From: Veronia pacifica
GTDB taxonomy: Bacteria; Pseudomonadota; Gammaproteobacteria; Enterobacterales; Vibrionaceae
Length of the DNA: 60,578 bases
Direction: 5' to 3'
Assembly: GCF_001707825.1 (NCBI RefSeq)
Contig: NZ_LYBM01000035.1
Location: forward strand, 1-60,578
Shown piece after piece: positions 49,069 through 57,699 of the stretch. Positions within the stretch are counted from its first letter, which is position 1. Every line of letters starts with the position of its first letter. The notes under the pieces were generated by a model that ran no database searches, was not told the DNA's origin, and was given only the letters and a program-made list of their open reading frames with translations. A program made the position numbers and the translations under genes.

Positions 49069-49563
49069 TCAATGTAAAAGTGAAGAGTTCAGACCCTCAA
49101 GTACAAATACCCGCGTATCCGTTCGTGAACATGCCTCAGTAATTTTTCCACGATCTGCTTCCTCAAGCTTGCCGAAGACGATGATGGCATCTGAAGTATT
49201 GGTATCGAGCGCTTTTGAAAGCATTGTAGTTTTATTGTGTCTGGGATGTTTACGTGCAATCCTGATTCGCAACTTATCTATTCCACTATGGGCAAGTAAA
49301 AGGGCATTGAAGCTCGCAGGTGGCTCGATGATGGTGATCCATCTCTTCGGCTTTGCGTCTGTTTGAATCGTTTTAAGATACTGAATGAGCAACTGGTGTT
49401 TGTGGATAACAACAGGCTCAGAAATAAGTGGTTTTGTGAATGAACATACCGAATGCTGAGTGCGGTTCGATAATGATTTTCCTGTGTTTGCATACCAGTT
49501 AAATTCGACGTCATACGAGTCAAAACCAAATCGCTGTTGTTGGGAGAGTGCTGAATATTTCAT
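49069..49563 (-). CDS. sulA: SulA-like SOS cell-division inhibitor
   Basis: A 164-residue protein with the SulA core. After a variable N-terminus it has LLIQYLKTIQTDAKPKRWIT, HSGIDKLRIRIARKHPRHNK, MLSKALDTNTSDAIIVFGKL and TEACSRTDTRVFVLEGLN, matching the order of elements in enterobacterial SulA (about 169 residues). SulA binds FtsZ and delays division during DNA damage, and is cleared by Lon. A perfect LexA box lies 27-42 bases upstream of the start codon, and AGGAA precedes the ATG at 49563 by six bases. Sequence similarity is moderate, but the SOS box makes the call strong. Monocistronic. Confidence 0.82.
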   Translation of the reverse strand: MKYSALSQQQRFGFDSYDVEFNWYANTGKSLSNRTQHSVCSFTKPLISEPVVIHKHQLLIQYLKTIQTDAKPKRWITIIEPPASFNALLLAHSGIDKLRIRIARKHPRHNKTTMLSKALDTNTSDAIIVFGKLEEADRGKITEACSRTDTRVFVLEGLNSSLLH

Positions 49564-49589
49564 AACATTTCCTGTTCATTCACACAGTG

Positions 49590-49605
49590 CTGTATGTGTA
49601 TACAG
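49590..49605 (-). promoter_or_regulatory. LexA (SOS) box of sulA
   Basis: CTGTATGTGTATACAG fits the LexA consensus CTG-N10-CAG with the typical TATA-rich centre. Its place just before the sulA-like gene indicates direct LexA repression and induction by DNA damage. Confidence 0.93.
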
Positions 49606-49774
49606 TAGATTCAACGATAAGTGATTTCAAGTCCCTAAAAAATCTTTTCGCGATCTTCATCAAAAAGAGCCGTCTGCAGCCCGTTGTAAATACATGAGGA
49701 TTTGAGATTTATTTCGAGGCCACTTAGCTGATATGATCTAGGGGTATTTGACGAATTAAGATAGGGCACACTTA

Positions 49775-50413
49775 ATGGATGCTGAATTCTGGCACAGTCG
49801 CTGGGCAGAAAACCGAATTGGATTTAACCTAAATGATACACACCCCATGCTGACAAATTTTTGGCACACGCTATCGCCAAAAAGAGAGGAGAGGGTGTTT
49901 GTACCGCTTTGTGGTAAATCTGTCGATTTGACTTGGCTGTCTGCCCAACATGAAGAGGTAGTGGGAGTTGAATTGAGCGAAATCGCTACTCGGGCATACT
50001 TCTCAGAGCATCTATACACGCCAATGGTCACCAACTTATCCGCAGGACAAACCTTGTATAAGTTTGATGAGGTGTCCATTTATTGCGGAGATTACTTTTC
50101 AGCACCTGTGGGCGAGTTTTCTCTCATCTACGATCGTGCAGCGCTAATTGCAATGCCAGAAACAATGAGAGCAGCTTACGTTGAGAGACTGTTATCTGTA
50201 TTAAAATCTGGCGGAAGAATATTACTGATCACTCTTAATTACCCACAGGATGAGATGGATGGTCCTCCATTCAGTGTGTCTGAGGACGAGGTGAGACAAA
50301 GATTTTCTGGGTGTGACATTACCCTCTTAAACACTGATTTTGACGCCCAAGCGCCAAAAAATCGCGAGATCAGCAATTTCTCAGAACAAGCATGGTTAAT
50401 AATTAAGCGGTGA
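49775..50413 (+). CDS. tpm: Tpm, thiopurine S-methyltransferase
   Basis: A 212-residue SAM-dependent methyltransferase of the TPMT family. The start MDAEFWHSRWAENRIGFN is the family signature. VFVPLCGKSVDLTWLSAQ is the SAM loop, VVGVELSEIATRAYF and CGDYFSAP are later SAM contacts, and LIYDRAALIAMPETMRAAYV is the conserved catalytic region. Bacterial TPMT enzymes methylate thiopurines and, in some cases, selenium or tellurium compounds. Start ATG at 49775, with an AGGGCA-type ribosome site. A bidirectional terminator follows. Confidence 0.95.
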   Translation: MDAEFWHSRWAENRIGFNLNDTHPMLTNFWHTLSPKREERVFVPLCGKSVDLTWLSAQHEEVVGVELSEIATRAYFSEHLYTPMVTNLSAGQTLYKFDEVSIYCGDYFSAPVGEFSLIYDRAALIAMPETMRAAYVERLLSVLKSGGRILLITLNYPQDEMDGPPFSVSEDEVRQRFSGCDITLLNTDFDAQAPKNREISNFSEQAWLIIKR

Positions 50414-50455
50414 CCTGTTTACTGATGATTCACGCTAGAATATTGAAATTTTTAT

Positions 50456-50488
50456 AAAAAAGGCCGTCTACTAAGACGGCCTTTTTTA
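50456..50488. terminator. Bidirectional terminator between tpm and the PAP2 gene
   Basis: AAAAAAGGCCGTCT and AGACGGCCTTTTTT form a perfect stem around ACTA, with A- and T-runs for both convergent genes. Confidence 0.93.
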
Positions 50489-50512
50489 TATCATGCGAGA
50501 TAATAGGGCAGA

Positions 50513-51058
50513 TTAAAATTTTACGTTCGCAGTAACACCCACTGCATCGCCATTAAAATATGGCATTACGTAAGTACCCGTCGCTGAATAACCTAATTCA
50601 GTCACTGCGTATTGAATACCCGTTGCAATCGCTGCACCTGCTGCAACGTCGCGCCAGTAGTGACGTTTTGCTTGAACTCGTGAATATCCAACCAGTGCCG
50701 TTAATGCGTAAGCGGGAACACCGTACTCCCAGCCATAGCGGAATTGAAGATAAGCAGCGCCTTGTGCAGCGGCTGAGGTATGACCGGATGGGAATGAGTT
50801 GTTAGAGCTGCCGTCTGGGCGTGGAGCATCTACCACAGCTTTAAGGGTATGAGTCGCTGCTGCAGTGTAAAGTGCACCTTCTGCGAGTTGAAAGAAACCT
50901 TCCGTATCGTCTTTCATCAGTGAGATGATTCCTGCACCAACTGGTACCGCGATCTGAGTGATGTCTCCAGTTCGGGTCAGGGAGTCACTTTTTGCATGAG
51001 CCATAGGAGTGATTACCATACTTGCAGCCAATGCTGATGCGACGACGTAGTTTTTCAT
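50513..51058 (-). CDS. PAP2-family phosphatase with signal peptide
   Basis: A 181-residue phosphatase of the PAP2 superfamily. A signal peptide ends near MAHA at about residues 19-22. The three PAP2 motifs are KAVVDAPRPDG, SFPSGHTSAA and YSRVQAKRHYWRDVAAG, with the catalytic histidines intact. Compared with classical PAP2 enzymes such as PgpB it is short, has no strongly hydrophobic membrane helices before the motifs, and ends YFNGDAVGVTANVKF, which looks like an outer-membrane-type C-terminus ending in Phe. It may be a periplasmic or outer-membrane lipid phosphatase. Ribosome site GAGG precedes the ATG. Substrate unknown. Confidence 0.85.
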   Translation of the reverse strand: MKNYVVASALAASMVITPMAHAKSDSLTRTGDITQIAVPVGAGIISLMKDDTEGFFQLAEGALYTAAATHTLKAVVDAPRPDGSSNNSFPSGHTSAAAQGAAYLQFRYGWEYGVPAYALTALVGYSRVQAKRHYWRDVAAGAAIATGIQYAVTELGYSATGTYVMPYFNGDAVGVTANVKF

Positions 51059-51841
51059 TGTGTTTCCTCAACAGAAGTTGACCCCTATTGGAGTCATTCA
51101 TGTTCAAAGTGGAATTCTATTAAAATTAGCCTGCTTAATAAGTGTTTCTCATACTCATCAAGCGCGTTGTGGTGTGCACTATACCTCGTAAAAATACATA
51201 TTTCGACACTAAAAAAATTATTTAGATGCGTATCTAATTTTTAAAAGAACATTGTTTTTTATCGTTGATGAATGGAAATTTAAATGTATTCCAAGTAAAT
51301 ATTATTTTAACTCACTGTTAGATATGATTATTTTCTATTATGGTTAGAATTTGTACACCTTCTTATTAGTGAATAAATATATATTTTTTTAAGTGGAAAA
51401 AATATTTTAAATAAATTTATATTCATTACCTTCCGTCAAATAAATGACGGTGCATTTCACTAAAAAGTGTATTCTGTTAATAGTTTGTTAGTTTATATTT
51501 TGGATAAAATTTTAAATATTAGTTGGGCAATAATACTCTTCAGACGTAAACAGACGATCCTAGATGTTGTTTTAGGTGACAACGGATAGGCTGGTGTAAG
51601 TGGGATGGATAAGCGTCCACTTGGAATTGGCACACAAAAAGGGGGTGGCTTGAGCGCGGTGATATGAATGTGATAGATGTTAGCGATTTCTACTGATCGA
51701 TAGAATTCGATGCGTCGCCAAAACACTCAAGTGCGAGGAGGATTGATGTGGTTTTGATGAAATCAAAAGCTCATATGCAGGCTTTGAGATATTGGAGTAT
51801 CACTGCTGCGCCCATAAGTCAGGCGCAGCGGTTGAAATGAT
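51059..51841. other. 783-base non-coding gap
   Basis: This is the most A+T-rich non-coding stretch apart from the island (especially about 51190-51530). It contains a small palindrome, CCGTCA-N6-TGACGG (51433-51450), that could be an operator. A stem, GCTGCGCC with GGCGCAGC (51805-51829), just after the cdd stop codon may terminate cdd, but has no T-run. No gene was accepted. Confidence 0.45.
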
Positions 51842-52729
51842 TTACAGAGAGAGATAAGACAGGGGGATGTCAGGGTTAATCGCTTCTAAGCTTGATTGCG
51901 TGCAAGCCAGATGATTCATCAGACTATCACCACTTTCTACAAGTGCAGCCTCTTCAATACTATCGAGTTTTTCACCCGCCATCGTCATGTTGATAATGGC
52001 AACCTGAAGAGGCGGAAGGCTAGGGTTAAATGCGGCATTCTCAGCGTAAAATCCCTGATAAATCTTTCCTGAGCGCGTTTTTATCGCGATACCACTCAGG
52101 TTTCTCGTGTAAGGAGCATGGCTCCGATTGGCTGCTTCAATAGCCGATATCAAAAGTGGTTCGGTGACCTCGTGAGTTAATCCATGGTCAACGGGGGTCA
52201 TCAGGCCATCTTTAACGTCAAGATCCGCTGGACCAAAGTCCTCAGGCAGATAAAAATGCAGCGGCTTTTCACTTCGCCCTGGTAACTGAATTTTTAGGTT
52301 CTTTGCTGTGTTCAGCTCATTCATGAACTGACGACAGTGGCCGCATGGGCTTTCATTGACTGTGATATCAATAATACCCTCTTCGCCTTTAACCCATGCA
52401 TGGCTGATTGACGATTGCTCTGCATGAATAGTTTGGCCAAGCTGAACACCTGGTATTTCAAAATTAGCGCCAAAATACAGTGTGCCAGAAAGACCACGTG
52501 CAATAGCACCAACATAAAATTTAGAAAGAGGACAAACAGAGTAAGCAGCAGCGATAGGCAAGAGAGCAACACGTAGCTCATTATCAGAGAGGCCACTGAG
52601 TGTTAGCAATGAAGAGAAAGTATCTGCACTTATAGTTGCATCGAAATCAGGTCGGACAACAATGTCTTCTACTGCCTGTTTTAGTGATTCAGGCAGTACC
52701 GCAATTGCTTGTTTAATGCTGGCTCGCAT
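51842..52729 (-). CDS. cdd: Cdd, cytidine deaminase
   Basis: A 295-residue homodimer-type cytidine/deoxycytidine deaminase of the long E. coli kind. The catalytic domain holds the zinc motifs [13 protein letters not shown] (proton-shuttle glutamate) and [14 protein letters not shown] (zinc cysteines). The second, inactive domain ends with [16 protein letters not shown] and [11 protein letters not shown]. The ATG at 52729 gives the vibrio length of about 295 residues with a GGA site nearby; longer frames reach 52762. cdd follows lrgB/lrgA in the same direction, like yohJ-yohK-cdd in E. coli, and salvages pyrimidines from nucleosides. Confidence 0.96.
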   Translation of the reverse strand: MRASIKQAIAVLPESLKQAVEDIVVRPDFDATISADTFSSLLTLSGLSDNELRVALLPIAAAYSVCPLSKFYVGAIARGLSGTLYFGANFEIPGVQLGQTIHAEQSSISHAWVKGEEGIIDITVNESPCGHCRQFMNELNTAKNLKIQLPGRSEKPLHFYLPEDFGPADLDVKDGLMTPVDHGLTHEVTEPLLISAIEAANRSHAPYTRNLSGIAIKTRSGKIYQGFYAENAAFNPSLPPLQVAIINMTMAGEKLDSIEEAALVESGDSLMNHLACTQSSLEAINPDIPLSYLSL

Positions 52730-52878
52730 ATCCATTCCGGTATTTGTTATATGGGAGATCATTCTAGCCGCATGTTTGGCTGAAAATAAACAACTAAAAT
52801 CACATTTAATATGTAATAGATATGTTTATCTTTCAAATTGAAGTGATCTCTCATGAATTCGATTACATGTTAACCGTT

Positions 52879-53565
52879 TCACATTGGGGTGGTTGTTAAC
52901 CAAGTGAATAGTGCAAAAAATAACGGCGACAGGACAGATGTAATGATTCCGCACAGTACCAAAGCCAGAGAACTCATCGCGCCCTCTTTGTAATCGGACT
53001 CTGCCGCCTTTGCAGTCCCTATGGCATGAGAGACGGCACCAATAGCTAAACCTCGTGCCAGTGGCGACTTTATTTTCAACCAGTTGAAGATAGGATAGGC
53101 AAACATCGCACCTAACAAGCCAGCAACAATAACCAACGCCGACGTGATAGAGGCGACGCCTCCAATGTGTTCCGAAACGCTCAACGCGAATGGTGTCGAT
53201 ATAGATTTAGGTAGCACACTGGCCATGATCACCAAGTTGTCACTGATAAATAAAGCGAGTCCTGCACCAATTGCCATTGATAAAACACTCGCTGTCATAC
53301 AGGCAAGGAAAATTACTTTCCAATATCGGCGTATCGTGGGCAACTGTTCATACACAGGATAGGCCATCGCCACAATTGCCGGTCCAAGGAGTGCATGAAG
53401 CACTTCATTCTGCTCAAAATAAACCGCATAACTGGTGTCTGTAAGGCTGAGACCTGTCATGAGAACGGCCAGGGCAATGAATATAGGATTGCACAGGGGA
53501 TGTTTGACCCGTAAGGCGATAGTACGCGCGATAAAATACACCGCGATGGTTGATAGTAGCCACAT
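52879..53565 (-). CDS. yohK: LrgB/YohK-family membrane protein
   Basis: A 228-residue polytopic inner-membrane protein of the LrgB/CidB family, thought to work with LrgA in the export of metabolites or in murein hydrolase and holin-like control. Typical segments are ALLGPAIVAMAYPVYEQLP, PKSISTPFALSVSEHIGG, and AIGAVSHAIGTAKAAESD near the C-terminus. It is coupled to the upstream lrgA-type gene with only two bases between stop and start. The pair precedes cdd, as yohJ-yohK does in E. coli. Confidence 0.93.
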   Translation of the reverse strand: MWLLSTIAVYFIARTIALRVKHPLCNPIFIALAVLMTGLSLTDTSYAVYFEQNEVLHALLGPAIVAMAYPVYEQLPTIRRYWKVIFLACMTASVLSMAIGAGLALFISDNLVIMASVLPKSISTPFALSVSEHIGGVASITSALVIVAGLLGAMFAYPIFNWLKIKSPLARGLAIGAVSHAIGTAKAAESDYKEGAMSSLALVLCGIITSVLSPLFFALFTWLTTTPM

Positions 53566-53567
53566 AA

Positions 53568-53909
53568 TTAATCCTTCGCCTTTCTGTCAATCACAATAGC
53601 GACAACCACAAGTACAAGAATGGTACTGATCACGGTAGAGCCGATAAGCGAGAAAAAGTGCGTTTTGAAGGTTTCGAAATGATTAATGAGTCCCATAGAG
53701 GCAGGGATGAAAAAGAGAGGCATAATGCCGATGAGAGCAGTACAACCGCTTCGCACCAGCCGGGCAGGGATGATGCCGCTGCTTAACATTAGGAGCAGTA
53801 ATAACATGCCAACGATACTGCTAGGAATAGGAAGAGAAAGAGCAACAGAAAGTGCGTTACCTACAAAATAGAACGCAGCAATGATGAGAAAACCAGCAAT
53901 CTTGTCCAC
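53568..53909 (-). CDS. yohJ: LrgA/YohJ-family membrane protein
   Basis: A 113-residue protein with four membrane segments of the CidA/LrgA holin-like family. Diagnostic pieces are GNALSVALSLPIPSSIVGML and FFIPASMGLINHFETFK. It is the first gene of the LrgA-LrgB-cdd unit. Holin-like or transport roles (in E. coli linked to nucleoside or pyruvate metabolism by later work) are not settled. The ATG at 53909 follows a short leader, and the terminator at 53928-53965 separates it from the ToxR-like gene. Confidence 0.92.
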   Translation of the reverse strand: MDKIAGFLIIAAFYFVGNALSVALSLPIPSSIVGMLLLLLMLSSGIIPARLVRSGCTALIGIMPLFFIPASMGLINHFETFKTHFFSLIGSTVISTILVLVVVAIVIDRKAKD

Positions 53910-53927
53910 GTGTTAAACCCGATTACG

Positions 53928-53965
53928 AAAAGGCCATTATTTTAGATATAAATAATGGCCTTTCA
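53928..53965 (-). terminator. Terminator after the ToxR-like gene
   Basis: AAAGGCCATTATTT and AAATAATGGCCTTT form a long perfect stem around an A+T-rich loop (TAGATAT). On the minus strand it lies 20 bases past the ToxR-like stop codon. Confidence 0.85.
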
Positions 53966-53987
53966 TAGAAAAATCAGATCAAGATCA

Positions 53988-54497
53988 TCAAATTGTATGC
54001 AGAGTGTAGAGCAGGAAGCCAAAGACACCGAGACAGATAAGCAACGCACTTGCTTTTCCTAAGATATGGCTCGATTCTTTTTGTTCTTCAACCACCGGTG
54101 GCGATAAGGCCAAATCAACAGCCTCAGCCTGTTCGTCAGATACCGCTGCTGGGGGATGACTTTTTTGGTAGGTGCGCTGTGGCAGCGACACTCGGTATCC
54201 AAAATCTCCGACCATATCCAGCGGCAACACCTTCTCACCATCACGATATGATTTGCCCAACAGAGAGCACAATGTATTCTGATGCTGAGAATACGAAGAA
54301 TCAGATAACGTTGTTGAAGCAAACAGCACCCTCGATGATATTACCTCACCTGCGTGGTGGCACAGCATTTCCAATAAACGGCATTCTTCATAGCTCAGAG
54401 TAGTAACACTACTATCGCTCCAAATTAGCGACCGACTTTCTGGTTCAAAGACGACGCCGGAGAAGCGGTAGCAACGGCTGTTTACTTTTGTGGTCAT
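53988..54497 (-). CDS. ToxR-like membrane-anchored winged-helix regulator
   Basis: A 169-residue protein with an OmpR/ToxR-type winged-helix domain at the N-terminus (about 5-100): FEPESRSLIWSDSSVTTLSY, then EECRLLEMLCHHAGEVISSR, QHQNTLCSLLGKSY and the wing DFGYRVSLP. A Pro/Glu-rich linker (about 105-145) and a single membrane segment at the very C-terminus follow (SALLICLGVFGFLLYTL). Only about three residues follow the membrane segment, so unlike ToxR or CadC there is no periplasmic sensor. It resembles small regulators such as TcpH/ToxS partners only in layout. The ATG at 54497 with GGAAAA was chosen; a longer frame to 54515 would need a TTG. Confidence 0.78.
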   Translation of the reverse strand: MTTKVNSRCYRFSGVVFEPESRSLIWSDSSVTTLSYEECRLLEMLCHHAGEVISSRVLFASTTLSDSSYSQHQNTLCSLLGKSYRDGEKVLPLDMVGDFGYRVSLPQRTYQKSHPPAAVSDEQAEAVDLALSPPVVEEQKESSHILGKASALLICLGVFGFLLYTLHTI

Positions 54498-54629
54498 CTG
54501 CTTTTCCAATCTCAAGTGCGTTTATTAAAAGTGTGGACGCAATTCACAAAAATTCAAATGCACAGAATGAGAAATTTATGAACTTTCTACACCTTAAGAC
54601 ACGGAAAAGTGGACAGTTTTTCAGGCAAC

Positions 54630-56054
54630 CTAACTGACTAAAGACTCAACATAATGATAAACCGACTTCAGAATCGCAAGCTTGTGACTATCGTCTTGAT
54701 ACCTTTCTGCTAGTTCCTCAAGATTCGTCATCATCGCGGGTAAATTTTCTTCAAAATAATCCCGACGATGGTGATGCCATTTTTGTTGCTCGTCATCAGA
54801 GAGTGTCCAAGGGAAATTTCTCGCACGATACCTAAACAGAAGAGGTGCAATGCGTTTATCTGACACATTAAGCTCAAAGCCGGCAAGGTTCTCTGGTGAC
54901 GTCTCGCGAATAATTTCCATGGTGGATTTATCAGCCGTAGAAAAGAAACTGTCATAAAGAAGTGTGTCTACATTTCCAGACGACTCATAACGATTAGCCT
55001 CCGTATAGAGGGCTAAAAGTTTTTCCCGAATCTCTGGGTGAGCCTGAATTTTTTTGAGATTGTCCAGACAGCGTTGACGATCAATATTGAGCCGGGCAGC
55101 ATCTTCCGGGCGCAGTGTCTTCGCCTCCGCCAGTACTGGGCACTTATTGATATGAATGAGTTTTATCGGTACGGGAAGCTCATCAGGGCCCAGTTCAGAT
55201 CTCTTAGTGTAAAGGCGTTTTCTCAGCGTCTCTGAGTCTAAATCAATCAGTGGTGAAGGGTCACAAGCCAAATCAATCGCAATGACTGCATTTTTATTGT
55301 CTGGGTGCCAAGCAGCGGGAACCACCCAACTGGTGTTTCCTCGGTCTACACCAAACATGCCAGAGACATGGACGAGAGGTTTCATTGAGACAACATCTAT
55401 CAGCGGCGTCAGTTTGTTTTTATGTCGATGTTGATATAAATAATCAAACAACCTTGGCTGAGCTTTTTTCATCAGCTTTGCCATCTCAATAGTGGCAACA
55501 ACATCAGCCATCGCATCGTGGGCATTGCTGTGTTCAATACCATTGGCTACTGACAGGTTTTCAAGCTTAAAGCTGTTCCGTCCCTCATCGTCTACTGGCC
55601 AGTTTATGCCATCTGGCCGCAAGGCAAAACAGGCGCGCATTGCATCAAGCAAGTCCCAGCGGGAATTGCCATTTTGCCAACTCCACCTGTAAGGATCGAA
55701 AAAGTTTCTATAAAGAGTGTAACGGGTAACTTCATCGTCAAAACGTATGTTGTTGTAACCGACAGCGCACGTTCCAGGAACGGAAAATTGCTCATGAATT
55801 TTAGCAATAAACTCTGGCTCTGGCAGGCCGCGAGATACGGCTGTTTGCGGCGTAATACCTGTGATTAGGCAGGCCTCAGGTTGCGGGAGGTAATCATTGG
55901 GAGGCTGACAATAAATCACCAGTGGCTCACCAATAATATTAAAATCCTGATCCGTTCGGACACCCGCAAACTGACAGGGTCTGTCTAGCGCCGGACTGGT
56001 TCCGAAAGTTTCATAATCGAAAAAGAAGAATGTTGGCTGTTCTGAGTTTGTCAT
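54630..56054 (-). CDS. sbcB: SbcB, exodeoxyribonuclease I
   Basis: A 474-residue 3'-5' single-strand DNA exonuclease (ExoI), used in recombination and mismatch repair. The DEDDh catalytic motifs are FFFFDYETFGTSPALDRP (Asp and Glu), NNIRFDDEVTRYTLYRNFF and the final NAHDAMADVVATIEMAKL (HxAxxDV). The SH3-like and helical domains follow (about 200-470). The length matches E. coli ExoI at 475 residues. Start ATG at 56054; upstream lies a decayed integrase region. Confidence 0.97.
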   Translation of the reverse strand: MTNSEQPTFFFFDYETFGTSPALDRPCQFAGVRTDQDFNIIGEPLVIYCQPPNDYLPQPEACLITGITPQTAVSRGLPEPEFIAKIHEQFSVPGTCAVGYNNIRFDDEVTRYTLYRNFFDPYRWSWQNGNSRWDLLDAMRACFALRPDGINWPVDDEGRNSFKLENLSVANGIEHSNAHDAMADVVATIEMAKLMKKAQPRLFDYLYQHRHKNKLTPLIDVVSMKPLVHVSGMFGVDRGNTSWVVPAAWHPDNKNAVIAIDLACDPSPLIDLDSETLRKRLYTKRSELGPDELPVPIKLIHINKCPVLAEAKTLRPEDAARLNIDRQRCLDNLKKIQAHPEIREKLLALYTEANRYESSGNVDTLLYDSFFSTADKSTMEIIRETSPENLAGFELNVSDKRIAPLLFRYRARNFPWTLSDDEQQKWHHHRRDYFEENLPAMMTNLEELAERYQDDSHKLAILKSVYHYVESLVS

Positions 56055-56345
56055 GGGTCGAAAAAAATAACCTATGAAAGAGGAATAACCTCTTATAAAT
56101 TAATGGCTTGCCATATGTAATGATGTCATTCCATAAAGCAACGGAATTGATAAAGCATGGTCACACATCAACGCTTTTGTTCTTTTGCCGACGTGGTGTG
56201 TCCAGAAAATTTGGGATTTAGGTTATCAGTGTAACCGATAAAGCAGTATCTGCCATCAAAATCAGATAGCTACGTTAAATACTCTCAACTCAAAGACGAA
56301 AATCACTCTAATATCCGGGGATATCTGGTGTTAAGCCCTTCTGTG
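56055..56345. other. 291-base stretch between sbcB and the integrase remnant
   Basis: This stretch should contain the sbcB promoter and the left border of the mobile element. No tRNA end, direct repeat or attachment core was recognised here. Confidence 0.3.
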
Positions 56346-56999
56346 GGGAAGATAGCTTTAAGATATTCGCATCTCACAATACCTGCGATTTAATGCCGAG
56401 CGTTCCGGCGGCACATGGTGGTTTTATCGGTATCAGGATGGCAAACAACACAGCTACCGGATCGGTACATGCCCCGCAATACAGGCCAAGGATGTGATGA
56501 CGTTAGTAAGCGCAACCACGGTTAACATTGCCAAAGGGAAGTGGTGAGTTGCAACAAATTCAACATGGTAGATGAGCTGATCACTTGGCATGTTAAGTGG
56601 GAGTCCGCCAGAGGAAAGTCCAGTTGTTCACGTTGTAATAATACGGAATACGGGGACTGACATATTGCCTTAGGTGATGAGGGGGAGTATGTATTCACAG
56701 TTTCACTGAGAAATAACCAACCGCTGTATGGTTCGCTGGCGATTGATTGGGTGAAGTCTGTATCGGGTAAAGCATGGTCAGCCCATGACCTTAGAAAACG
56801 GGCGAGGTCGATTTGGTAGAACATTGGTGTTGATTACATTGTCTGTGAGTTGCTACTGAACCACGCTAGAGACAAACTCGATCAAGCCTATATTCATAGC
56901 CATATGGAGTTAAGGAAGAAAAAAGCGCTTGAAGCCTATCATTTGTGGTTAAAATCCTGCTGCGCAACCTGTTTTGAACCTGTCTCGATAGATCGCTAA
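56346..56999 (+). pseudogene. Broken tyrosine integrase (P4/phage-island type)
   Basis: Three pieces of a DUF4102-type integrase remain. The N-terminal arm-binding part reads LRYSHLTIPAI and, after a frame change, RSGGTWWFYRYQDGKQHSY with RIGTCPAIQAKDV. A short middle part (56561-56656) reads MVDELITWHVKWES. The C-terminal catalytic part (about 56695-56999) reads GKAWSAHDLRKRARSIW, then past an in-frame TAG (56817-56819) NIGVDYIVCELLLNHARDKL and DQAYIHSHMELRKKKALEAY, holding the HxxR, LNH and Tyr positions. Most of the middle domain (about 200 residues) is missing, so the enzyme is dead. It marks the left side of an old integrated element next to sbcB. Confidence 0.8.
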
Positions 57000-57072
57000 T
57001 CCCTCATATTTTCCATTAAATTCAGAACCTTATATGGGATCTTGGATAAATCCAAGCAAATGAACTTAATCT

Positions 57073-57360
57073 ATGAAAAATAACCCGAATACCGCACCCA
57101 TAGCCCCCAGATTGTCAGAAATCGCCCGAGAGGTACCACAACAGGTTAACCGGGTAAGGCTCAGCAAAACGCAACTGAGGGTGCTTGAATCGATAAAAAG
57201 GGGTGAGACTGTCACCCCTTATGAGATAGCTAACCGCTGTGAGATCTCCACGTCCTTTGCCAGTACATTACTCAAACGGTTATTTGAGAAAACCTATCTG
57301 GTCAGGCGCTCGGAGTCGTCTCGCTTTGGTGGGCTGACTTATCTTTATTGCTTGGGGTGA
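57073..57360 (+). CDS. Small winged-helix DNA-binding protein
   Basis: A 95-residue protein. From about residue 29 it has a MarR-like winged-helix: LSKTQLRVLESIKRGETVTP, YEIANRCEISTSFASTLLKR (helix-turn-helix) and LFEKTYLVRRSESSRFGGL as wing. The N-terminal 28 residues are polar and may be disordered. It lies just after the broken integrase and is the only intact regulator-like gene of the element. Targets unknown. Start ATG at 57073; the ribosome site is poor. Confidence 0.65.
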   Translation: MKNNPNTAPIAPRLSEIAREVPQQVNRVRLSKTQLRVLESIKRGETVTPYEIANRCEISTSFASTLLKRLFEKTYLVRRSESSRFGGLTYLYCLG

Positions 57361-57699
57361 TTGCTCTCCTTGAATCTAAAACGACCTCTATGTATCGAAC
57401 AACTTCACTGGGTGGGGTAATAACGGTGCCCCATACAATGCACTCTGCTATCGCCAAGATTGCTGATGAAGTTTTCAATAAATTTTGCACTTTACGTATC
57501 CTCGTTTGTGGTGACTTATTTAATAGAACGCGGCTATTAAGGAAAACCCACCCGCATACCGTGCCCAAACTGCGGTTGTCCTGTGTTTTTTTGTAATTTT
57601 TTTCTGACATTTTGCGCTGACTAAATACTTTCCAAAAATTTCCTGCACACAAACATATAGGTTAGAGTTTAAGCTCTACATGTTTGGAGTTGAGTAAAT
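57361..57699. other. 339-base gap inside the element
   Basis: The frame at 57348-57596 has no ribosome site. A short piece at about 57556-57590 reads RIPCPNCGCPVF in one frame, which resembles a zinc-finger fragment of a phage activator but is directly preceded by a stop codon. A promoter for the gene pair at 57700 is expected. Confidence 0.35.

Noticed and set aside
51493-51726. 77-residue minus-strand frame upstream of the PAP2 gene
   Set aside because: No ribosome site and A+T-rich random-like composition.
52763-52878. CRP or CytR site between cdd and the lrgB gene
   Set aside because: Only half-site-like TGTGA or TCACA matches were seen, with no proper spacing.
57348-57596. 82-residue open frame in the element
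   Set aside because: No start signal; overlaps the end of the winged-helix gene. The CPNCGCP piece is in another frame and directly follows a stop codon, so a phage zinc-finger activator could not be supported.
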